NCBI RefSeq assembly: GCF_021018895.1
Contig: NC_079377.1
Span: 21,058,001 to 21,122,000, forward strand
Reading direction: 5' to 3'
Source of the DNA: Seriola aureovittata
Taxonomy: Eukaryota > Chordata > Actinopteri > Carangiformes > Carangidae
Length of the DNA stretch: 64,000 nucleotides
Positions 24,661 to 64,000 of the stretch are shown here, piece after piece. A model generated the notes under the pieces. It did no database searches and had not been told where the DNA came from. It saw nothing but the letters and a program-made list of their open reading frames with translations. How positions within the stretch are numbered: position 1 is the first letter of the stretch; each line of letters opens with the position of its first letter. The translations under genes were made by a program, and so were the position numbers.

Positions 24661-26035
24661 GCCTACCAGCATCATACTTCAAATTACGTTTTGACTTTCA
24701 GCTTTTGAAATTAGCACAAGTCAAACTCCGTCTGCACTTTTGTGCATTAAAACTGTTTTAAACTGCACAAAGACAAAAGCAGCGTCAGAAGGCAACTTGT
24801 ATTCAAATCTCAGCGGTTTGAGATGTAGGTCAGCTGTGACCAAAATGCAAAATCACAATCATGTAAACGTTTTTACATTAGATGAAACAAAAGACAAGTT
24901 ACACTAGAGTTACACTCATAATAAAAACTCTATGTACATTTATTTATATACAAATAATCAATTATTATTATTTAACCAAGTATTAAATCTTAGAAATCTT
25001 TTAAAAACGTTAAAATGAAGTTATGTCCAGAATTTAATTGAATCAAATGTGTTTGATTCAGACACAAGTGACTCGTGTTGTTTGTTTTAACACTTTGTCA
25101 AACAAAATTCCTGGAATGAAAATGCAGTGAAAGCAACAATTATTTCACCTGACTCAAATATTTTTTTAAAAATAATTTAAAGAAAGAAACCTGGTTTCCA
25201 TATTAGATTTAAGACAAAAGGAGATGTAAAAATACTTGTGCTTTGACTTTTCTTTTGCAGGACACTTTTCTTTTTTTTTCTCAACAACAACACACTCTTT
25301 GTAACTCGTCTTAGCTTTTGCACTTCACTTCCAAACGCGTTTTTGTGCGGTTTACGTCCGTGCGTAAAAGGAGGGTTGGTGCTGTGCGCCATCTCCACAC
25401 GTCGCTGCCCCGGACAGTTACCAGGCCTCCCTAAAGAGGGCAGTCAAGTATGGGCTTTCTCCTCTGTCTCCACAGCTCCCAGCGGCCACAGGCTCAGGAA
25501 TTCACATTTCACAGCCTTGGATTTTCCAGCCATGGTGGAGAGGCGAAGCAATTAAAACGTCGCCTGGGTTTTTTAAGAGCGTGTCTTTATTCCTTCTTCT
25601 TCTTTAGTGTAAATATCATTCAATTCGGCAAAGGCAGTAAAAACACAATAGTTGCGCGGAGGAGAGATAGGGAGGGAGAAGGGGAGAGTATTGATTTATA
25701 CGCGTATATTGTTATGGATAAAACAGACTCTCTCTTGTTCGTTGTTTTGAAAAAACAAGATACTGACTTTGGGATTCAGGACTGCTTCTCCGAAATGTAT
25801 CAATTAGACAAAACTCGCTCGGCTCCTCTCCTTCTCCTCTCGTCTCCTCAGTCGGCTCAGCCTCTGCCTCCTGAAGTGCAGTGTATCCCGGAGACAACAT
25901 CGGCTGCAGAGCGCTGGGCTTCAAGCGGAGCCCTTTGACTGCGGGCAACAAGGCGTGAGGGAGAACTAATCTTCCCATTTACATGTTTGTAGCAATTTTA
26001 CCTAAATGAATTTTAATGCTAAATGAAGGATAATT
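23906..26035. other. AT-rich non-coding DNA
   Basis: Contains the GT repeat at 24604-24658. The 162-codon plus-strand frame at 25450-25938 has no recognisable domain and no splice context; I do not call a gene. Confidence 0.45.
24604..24658. repeat. (GT)n microsatellite, about 55 bp
   Basis: Uninterrupted GT tract. Confidence 0.97.
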
Positions 26036-26180
26036 CGCTTTCTGGCCGAGCCCCTCTTTCCTCGCCTCCCCTCTCCATGTGTGAGAAAATTACTGCATAA
26101 CGCATGCATTAGCTACACATTATCCACAGCAGTGGGAGGAAGGTTGACTTAAGTGCATGTTCCTTTAAGTAGAGAAGTGG
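26036..26180. promoter_or_regulatory. Candidate conserved regulatory block K (3' flank)
   Basis: Complex sequence including AACGCATGCATTAGCTACAC and AGGTTGACTTAAGTG, about 1.2 kb beyond the poly(A) signal of meis1. Candidate only. Confidence 0.28.
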
Positions 26181-27389
26181 ACCTCTGTTTTCTTCAGTGG
26201 GCATTTTTTGACATGTAAACATGTTTGTGCCTAATTTAGCTTTACAACATATGGTTAAAAAGATTTAACTATGAATATATGTTTTAATAACTCATCTGCA
26301 TAGAGGAAGATAATGTGAGACTAGTTCTGATTCTGTTATTTGAACAAAAAGTATTTATTTACAACACAGATGCACATATATACCCTTCAAAGTAAAAGCA
26401 TAAGAAACATGACTTGTCTTCAAAGGAACCTTAAAGATGTGCGTTATACATGTTTGAAGCAATGGATAATGGATGCATTGATAACCCACACAAGGATGTA
26501 TGCACACGCACACACACACATGTACCCCCTCACATACATACTGCCACACACACACACACACATTGTGACTTTTACATTCTCCCCTGTCTGTTGATCAGCA
26601 TTACATCATCTGGTTAAATCAAGATGGACTGTGGTATAAATGGTGTTTTCCCATAGCTTCTGCCTCTCCCTGTTATCAGGCCGCATCAAACACTGAGGGG
26701 AAGAGAATCCATTGGCTAAGCGAGTGCTCGGCCTTGTGACATAAAACACATCAATAGGACACTAGAATAGACTTTCAGAGGCCCTCAATCATAGACACAG
26801 AGAAAAACAGGAAACAACATGTTTGTGGGACACACACTTGTAGTTTCCCATCCACAGTGATCTTTTTTAGATTGTTTGCGAGCATTGACTGAAGCTCAGT
26901 ATCATGTTTGTTAGCCTGTCCTGATGTTAGCCATGTTGACACCTACATTATGTGTCTGTCCTCATTTGAACAGAGTACAAAATAGATCAAATGATGAATC
27001 GGACAGTGGCAATTGGATTAAAAAACCTTCTACATCCAAAATGTTAGCTTCTCGAAAACTGTATTTAGCTTTATGTCATTGTGTCTGGAGTTAATCCACT
27101 GAGTTATAAGAGTTTAAAGACCCCAAATAGTCAGAGAATTTTCTATACCAATAAAATCTTTGCACCAGCAGAGGAACATATAATCAACTGATATGAAAAT
27201 ATTTTAAAAAAAATCACCAAAATTAGAGTTAGAAGGTGAAGACACAGCAACAGTAATACACTTAGCTGCACCCTGCATGTATGTAGATGGGCTGTGTAAT
27301 GTATGTATAAAAAAAATTAAAGGAAAAAAAAAACAGGACATCTGAATCGCCATCACACTCTCTCTTACCATCCAAATAAAGGCTTGCGA
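26181..27389. other. Immediate downstream flank of meis1
   Basis: AT-rich sequence with short CA repeats (about 26505-26565). No gene seen. Confidence 0.5.
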
Positions 27390-27416
27390 GAAATGACAGA
27401 CTGATCGAATTGTCTG

Positions 27417-27422
27417 TTTATT
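27417..27422 (-). terminator. Polyadenylation signal AATAAA of meis1
   Basis: On the minus strand AATAAA lies after the conserved 3' UTR blocks, within sequence reading GTGAATAAACAG, and is followed by a T/G-containing stretch (GTCTGTCATTTCTCG). Cleavage would be expected 10-30 bases further on, near 27390-27407. No stronger signal is seen between it and the acceptor; other more distal sites cannot be excluded. Confidence 0.55.
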
Positions 27423-28181
27423 CACTTGTTTTTTCTTTTAAAAATGCATTGTGATTTAATGGCGGGAGGGGCAGGAGGTCAAATTCGATGGAGAGACAAC
27501 ACACACATAGTGTGGAAAGAAACCAGAAAAAAAAAAAAACAGAAAAAAGTTCACATCCTTTTTTTAAAAAATCTATTAGAAACAACATAATATGCAGAAC
27601 AATACAATAGCATTTACAATACTTAAATTCCCAGTTCTTGTGAGAGTCCAGCGTAATTTTACAACAGTATACAGTATATTTTCTTTCTCCACTCGCTTCC
27701 CAAACTAGGGTTTGATATAGTTATACTTTTAATTTCTTTTCTCTTGCTTTCCCTCTTTCCATGTTTCAATCCACTATATTTTTTTAAAGGGCACCTCTTT
27801 TTGCTTTGTTAGTGTCCTGTCAGATACAGACATTGGCTTCTCCTTGGTCCAATTCCATCGTCCCAAAGAGTGGAGTGCTCTTCGCAGGAAGTCTCTTGTG
27901 TTTGCCAAAGAGTCTAGAAAATATCACCAAGTGCCACATTTGCCGAAGGTACAGGCGGAGGACCCAGTGTGTCTCTCGTGTGTCATCTGTTCTCGCAATC
28001 GCAATCACTTTCAATGGAGGAATCCATGTAAAACTAGTGGGCAGCAAGGCGGGGCAAAGTCTAGTGCCCACCAGAGAAGAAGCAGGATTCTGTCGGGACA
28101 GGGGGGTCACATCTGGGTGAGGTGAGGTTTGATCTTCTGTGCGTCACCATCACTGGATACATAGACAAGGATTGTAGGCAG

Positions 28182-57850
<29,669 letters not shown>

Positions 57851-59509
57851 TTAAGTTTGCCACTTTGCTGGAATCATTTCTCCGGGCACAGATTGTAAGA
57901 AACCTTAAGTACAGAGAGCTTAGGTTTCATTATTTTGAAAGGACCACCAGCTTATAATAGAAACAGGAATTTCCCCAAAATCACACATTGCCATGTCAGC
58001 AAGTAATTTAATCTAATTTTGAGTCTTTTAAATCTTAAATGTCTGCCACTGGGAGGGTAACTATGTTACACAGTGTAAATCAATTTAATCTTTCATTTAG
58101 TTTTTATCTTGTCTTAACTGTCTACATTTTTTAATCAGGCCTCATCACCTTGATATTAGAGGCTGTCACTTTTTCAGGGATTTGTTCAAGATTAGGGAAA
58201 ATGATGATTTGCACTAATACAAGATAGATGACCTTTTCTATGATTATTTCTATTTATTTGAAGGCTCATAAATATGACAGATGAATACACGATAAACAAC
58301 TATTCAGCTGTTGGAAAGACAAACCAAACTGACCCAATGTTTAAATATGAAGTACTCACTCCATCCCTTCCCCGAGCAGACAGCTGACAACAGTTAAAGT
58401 TGAGCCACCTGTTTAAATATATAGAATGAATAAATTGGATAAATGTGAACTTGGGGAGTGTGTTGATTTATATTAGAGTGAGGGGGGGATCCCAGATGCA
58501 CGGAGCCTTGTTCATGGAGGACAATGTGCTGTTCATGACTGAGACAAGACATGGACTGTGCTGAACACCATAGGCAGGCCATAAAAGCGGAGGAGAGGAG
58601 GGAGGAGCAGAGGAGCGAGGGGGAGAATAGATTGTTGAAGGGATAGCACTAACTGGACAACTATGTATATTGCAAAATGCTATGTATACATTTAGGAAAG
58701 AAAGAAGAGATACATGAATAGATTTAAAGTTCAAGACGATCACGAAATACGGCTCAATGATCCATTCTACTAAAGTGTTTTCCCTTTGCCAACCAGAGGT
58801 GTGAGTCATACCCACTGATTTCTGTCACATTACAGAGAAGTACAGTTTTCTAATTCTCCACGTCTGCTGCGTCATTTCAAACAATAAATGACAAAGGAAA
58901 AAAGATATTTTAGGAAGATAAGTTTCGAAGGAGCAGCAGCCATTCACAGAAGTCTAACCCAGTGATTCCATCAATACCAACAATTCTCTGTCTTTATTTA
59001 TAAAATAAAACTTGCAAATCCTTGAATTTATATATTTGAACGATAGAAACCGACTATACAAGACAACACCCTCACATTTATTCAGTTATCATTGCACGTT
59101 ATGCTGACCAGCAGTAGTTGCCACTCATATGGCTTCTGTATAGTACGTCTACCAAGAACACACACAGACACACAGACACACACACACACACTAAATAGTC
59201 AATCAGACGTGCAAAATCAGTGCGGCGCCAGTGTTTTCATTTTTTCATTACAGTTTTTTCGGCGCATAATGAGCAGGATTGTGTTTAATACTGGGACAAC
59301 CCAGCAGAGAGAGAGAGTAGACAGATTTTTCTTTTCCCAGCCTTCCCTTGTCCATGTGATTGGTTGTGGGGAATGGGAACACAAGGAGGCTAATTTCACG
59401 CGCTAAGTTATAATTGCATTGTTGCCTCTGGCCAAATGTGTGTCCACTTCTCTTCTACAACCATTTTTGTGTGTTTGTATTCATACGTGTGAGTTATCTG
59501 TCCACTCAT

Positions 59510-59515
<6 letters not shown>

Positions 59516-59553
<38 letters not shown>
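59516..59553. repeat. (GT)n microsatellite
   Basis: GT tract. Confidence 0.94.
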
Positions 59554-59557
<4 letters not shown>

Positions 59558-59736
59558 TGCGTGTGTGTGCAAGTGTCTTCCATACTGCAGACTGATCAGA
59601 TAATATCAGAATTAAAATAACTGCTGCAAATCTGGGACGCCACTCGCCTCCCTGTGTGTAGAAAGCGAGAAAACATTCTTTAGGGCTCGTGTCATGTGAT
59701 GTGTTGACGCACTGAGCGCTTTACATACAGCCGCCA

Positions 59737-59788
<52 letters not shown>

Positions 59789-59817
59789 ACACACACACAC
59801 ACACACACAGACACACA

Positions 59818-59866
<49 letters not shown>
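59737..59866. repeat. Longest (AC)n microsatellite, about 130 bp
   Basis: AC tract with three AG interruptions. Confidence 0.97.
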
Positions 59867-59869
<3 letters not shown>

Positions 59870-61255
59870 TGTCATATTAAAGCTAATCATGTGAATAACA
59901 TGTCTTTCAAGTCTTTCCTTTCAACAACAAACAAAGTTGATTGAACATGAAAACATCAATGTGTCCATTCTACGTGTTGTAGATCTGTGGGAGCAGGAGT
60001 GTCTGCCTCGTGATATATAGGGGCTGCGGCCATGCCAGCGGCCATAATACAGCACAAATACACCCTGTTTCAATGCTTCCGTCCCCCTAGCTCCTCAGCA
60101 CACACACGCAGACAGACAGATATACACAACTAGTCACACACAGACAGACGCACACACACAAAAATCTCAATCTCAGACAGCTGGGAGAAAAATGTGCCTG
60201 CTGCCATGAGTTTGTTCTCTCCAACACACATCCTGCCCGAGGTGAAATGTAACCAAGTATATTTACTCAAGCACAGTTTTGAGGTTCTTGTATTTATATT
60301 ACTCGTTACAGTGAGCGATCCGACAGAACATAATGTTGTTTCACTTTAACACCAACTACATGAATGCATCAGTAATAACTTCACTGTATAAGATGTAATA
60401 ATGTAACACTGTGTAACACTGAGTCCTGTAACTTTTGATATTTCGACTGCAGGACTTTTACTTGTAATGGAGTGTTTTACATTGTGGTATTACTATTTTT
60501 TATCAAAGTAAAGGATGTGAAAACGTCTTCCACCACTTCTTGCTCCTCTTAATACAACCTTCAAATTGATACATGTGCCAGAGTTTTCACGTTAATGCAA
60601 GAGTTACCAGGAAGAGCTGCCCGGAACATCCAAACTGTTTTCGTCCTCCTCTTTTTCTAAACCGCCAAATTAGCTCCTATCTGTCAAAACACTGTGATTT
60701 AGTTTCTCGCTTAGCAGTAAGTCGCCCAGTTTTAATATTGTCTGTGAGTGATTCTGGTCTCTTTTAACGGCCTTTGGCTGTGGTTCAGCGGGTTGAGAGA
60801 GAGAGGGAGCGAAAGAGAGAAAGACCTTCAGTGAGAAAAGCAATAACATGTTCTTTAAAAGAGCAGATGGAAAGTTTCTGCGCATCCTTCCCTCCCTTCC
60901 CTCTTCCCTCCGCCTATCTTAATGATATGTCTTCTCCAAATATACAACTCCTTTCATGAGAATTTCCACCCTGCTCTCCGCTGAGCATGTGGGTGCCAGG
61001 AGGGGTGTGTGTCTTTGCTTCTCTCTCCTCTGTGTGTCTTATCAATCCCAGTGTGTGTGTGTGAGTGTGCATGCGTGGGTGTGTGCATGCATGTCTGTTA
61101 TGTTGCGTGTGTCCATACGAGTCAAAGGCTTTGCTTGTGTGCGCCTGTATTAGCAAGTTCATCTGTGCATGGACATGAGAGCGTGTGTGTGTTTGTTCTC
61201 GCTTGAACCACTGAGCTTGCTGGGCCTATGAGTGAGTTCAGCCGTGCATGGTCAT

Positions 61256-61305
61256 ATGTGTGTGTGTGTGTGTGTGAGATTTAGGAAAGATGTGTGTGTG
61301 TGGGT
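61256..61305. repeat. (GT)n microsatellite, short
   Basis: Two GT tracts separated by about 15 bases. Confidence 0.85.
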
Positions 61306-62043
61306 GAGTAACAGAGCATCAGTAACATCCCCTCCCTGTCTGACCGTCTTCCTCTCTGACCCCCTCAGACAAGAACAAGAGAGGGACAGATAGACGGAGA
61401 GAAGAAGGAAAGAGATGACGAGGGAAGGAGGAGGCAGGGGAGGAGACATGGAAATGGATATCTGGAGCCCCAGGGGTTTAACAAAGAGATAAGAGCATAA
61501 ATATTCTGCAAGACCCCTCTTTACTCCCCCTGTCCCATGTCTAACCCAGAGGAAAACTATTCTAGGCGAAGTGGTAGAAACAACTGTTCCAGTTACCAAT
61601 AATGCATTAAAGATGCTACAAAAACAACAGTAAACACATTGCAGCTGTGTATATTAAATATTATATAATATAATTATTGCATATAAAAATATACTCGACG
61701 AATGTCCAAAAGTTGCCTGACTCTAGCCACACACGAGCTGAGGTGTGTGTGTCCTCCTTTTTCATTCATGTTTGAGAAACCTGAAGACTGAGTGGTTTCC
61801 AGTTTGCTATTGCACAAGGTCATTCCGAGAAGACACGATGCTATTGTGCTGACTGAACCTTCGACCTCTACTGCACAAACTAAACCCACCAAAATATTAA
61901 TATCATCTGCAGAAGCAACAAGTCGTTGAAACTTCAACAGACAAACAACAAACTTACTAAAGGTCATGGCTGCCTAATTCTTATTTTTGCACCTTGTAAA
62001 CCACATAAAGCCTCACCTTAGTCTCTCAGTAGCAATAAGAGGC

Positions 62044-62062
62044 GGGGGGGGGGGGGGGGGGG
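62044..62062 (+). repeat. Poly(G) run, 19 bp
   Basis: Uninterrupted G run on the plus strand (C on the meis1 pre-mRNA). Confidence 0.95.
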
Positions 62063-62218
62063 TGACAAAACAAAGAAGGAGTCTGAGTCACTGTTTTGTC
62101 AGGGATGCTCCACTTCACCACAAGGGGAAGGCTATTTCAGAAAATGTCTTTTATCTTGCTGCTGTTCTCCTTTTTCTTCATCTCACCTCCTCAGCAAAAC
62201 CAGTCCCATTTTCTGTTC

Positions 62219-62262
<44 letters not shown>
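62219..62262. repeat. (CT)n microsatellite
   Basis: CT tract with one CC interruption near the start. Confidence 0.95.
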
Positions 62263-62264
<2 letters not shown>

Positions 62265-63246
62265 CTCCAAATTCACTGACTGTTGACATTTAATTTGGCT
62301 TTGGCTCAAAAATAAGGTATCAAGGTATCCAACCTTTAAAAATGACAGAAACACAGACAAAATTACACTTTGATTCGATTTTACACGTTTTCCTGTTCTG
62401 GCTTACTGACAAGTAATACATTTGTGTAAGTATTTAAATAAACCTCCTTTAAAACATTTCAAATGAAAGCCTACATTTTACTCTCACATCTCCATCTCAA
62501 AGCGTGTGACTCCATCCTTGTTAACCAATTCACTTCAGCCAGAATCCTCTCAGTCCTGCACCATCCTCAGCCAATAGTGTTATCATTGCATATATTTCTA
62601 TTTAAAGCTGCGCTTCCCAAGCCTCTGTGCATCCCATTAAAAAGGCTTGACATGCCACATTAGCTCTATAAAACTGCGACCATGAAACAGGATGGAGGGA
62701 GGAAGAAGAGAGAGGAAAATCATATGTTGTCACAGTCATGTGATGTCCCTCAAAAAGAGTCCATGACACTGCACAATCTGTGGACAACAGGCATGGGTCA
62801 ATGGTATTTTGAGTTAGCTTGCTTCAGCACCAGATGGTTGGGGTTTGCCACAAGGCACAAGGATGGCAGAAAATGCAACAAATCGCAGTAAACAACTTGT
62901 GAATGTGCAACATTTTACTACAGTGTACTTATTAATGAGATAGTCTTGGTTGTTTCTTCTCCTGCACACTTTTAAAAGAATGAACTGCCCCGACACTCCA
63001 AATCGCAGAAACACAATAGTTACAGCAAACACCATTACAACCACATTATTCATTGTTATTGACTTGCATGTGCCTGTTGAGGTAGTTGAGGTAAAAGTGA
63101 ACAGCCTTGGCTTAGCCAGGTCTGCTCCCCTCACTGTTCCCAGGTCAAATCTCTGTGGAAACTGAGCTGCCCATCAGGAATGCCTGACGGCTAATCCGGG
63201 GGCCTTTTTGGCTAGAAGGGCATCAGAGTATCATACCAAACTGTCT

Positions 63247-63250
<4 letters not shown>

Positions 63251-63290
<40 letters not shown>
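63251..63290. repeat. (AC)n microsatellite
   Basis: Uninterrupted AC tract of 40 bp. Confidence 0.95.
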
Positions 63291-63293
<3 letters not shown>

Positions 63294-64000
63294 CACACAG
63301 TTTACTGGAAGTGTAGTATTGCTCCTGCCAGAAGTGTATGAGATTACCTTAAATATTTGGGGAGGCAAGCACATTGTTATGCTAACAACAAATGCCCAGA
63401 ACCCCGAGCATGAGCAGACTTAGAAACAGGCGTTCCAAACTGTAAGCCTGTTGTATCTCATACAGCAAGCTTCCAATTTCCCAAATTTCTTGCTCATTCA
63501 GTGGAAGTTTCATCCTCCGTGTGTGTGCTCACACTGCGCTGTGAGAGCTACGCCATTTCAAATTCCTTTCTGTGTAGGTGGCATCGACTGACATCCCTTT
63601 GACTTCATTAGGGAGCAGGGACCCGGCAACAAAGCTGGCTCTGGGAGAAAGGGGGGATTAAAGAAAAAAAGAAAAGGGAGTGAGGGCGAACAAAACAACA
63701 ACAGAAAAAAACAAAGCACCCCTAACCTAATTTCCTCTGATTCGGGCTGCGCCAATGCAAAATAACAAAACAGAGCAAAAACGGATCTTTTGAGAGACTC
63801 AAAATGAACCAACTAGAGGATGAGAGCTTCAGAGTGCCCTCTGCGCAGAGTAAACGCCATCTGTCTTAGTGCTGTAAAGCACAAAAAAAGTGCATTTTAT
63901 GGCACTGGACTATGGTAAAGCAACTCAAAGCTTGTAGCATGAATAATTCACTACTGCTCCTTTTTTAAAGCCCTGATATTTGCACCAAAAATGGCAAAAG

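Noticed and set aside
25450..25938. 162-codon plus-strand ORF, the longest in the flank
   Set aside because: Biased composition, no domain and no homology that I recognise; expected by chance in 64 kb read in six frames.
58360..58408. Possible 49-nt mini-exon on the minus strand (AAACAG acceptor, GGA|GTGAGT donor)
   Set aside because: The acceptor has a poor pyrimidine tract, the insert would shift frame and introduce a stop (GTG GCT CAA CTT TAA), and nothing similar is known in the family.

Overview
This window is vertebrate nuclear DNA, most likely from a teleost fish. Supporting this are spliced coding exons with GT-AG introns, very abundant (CA)n/(TG)n and (CT)n microsatellites, a decayed fish-type Tc1/mariner element, tRNA-derived SINE-like remnants and a LINE-type 3' tail. 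There are no bacterial-style operons; almost all open frames are chance readings through repeats or non-coding DNA.

The one gene I can identify is the 3' half of meis1, a TALE-class homeobox transcription factor, on the minus strand. Five exons are visible, in transcript order: 57654-57730 (homeodomain, middle), 42280-42338 (homeodomain recognition helix), 40357-40446 (Gly/Gln/Met-rich C-terminal region), 39314-39412 (cassette exon with the stop of the short isoform, ending ...EGQWHYM) and about 27390-28342 (terminal exon: alternative C-terminus plus 3' UTR). Phases join perfectly at every junction. The sequence matches MEIS1 ([21 protein letters not shown]) rather than MEIS2. The 5' exons (MEIS/PREP domain, start of the homeodomain) lie beyond base 64000. 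Whether this is the meis1a or meis1b paralogue cannot be told from this fragment.

Layout: 1-27389 is the 3' flank of meis1. I see no protein gene there; it holds one dead Tc1/mariner copy (10500-11400), microsatellites, purine/pyrimidine-biased tracts, a GC-rich stretch (about 21380-22160), and a series of complex, non-repetitive blocks with MEIS/PBX/HOX-like motifs that are candidate conserved enhancers. 28343-39313 is the last intron, containing a 5.8-kb AT-rich minisatellite (about 29466-35245) that reverses orientation internally and starts next to a perfect 27-bp hairpin; the same intron has enhancer-like blocks at 36.2-37.7 kb and a perfect RFX X-box palindrome at 38420. 42339-57653 splits the homeodomain and contains a near-identical 1.1-kb tandem duplication bounded by (TG)n tracts, plus more enhancer-like blocks. 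57731-64000 is the start of the next upstream intron.

Main points for a second look: a GC-AG splice donor inside the homeodomain, the isoform switch with a strongly diverged alternative C-terminus, the inverted satellite with its hairpin, and the recent 1.1-kb duplication that doubles an RFX-type X-box with CCAAT boxes. All enhancer calls are inference from composition and motifs; no alignment could be run.
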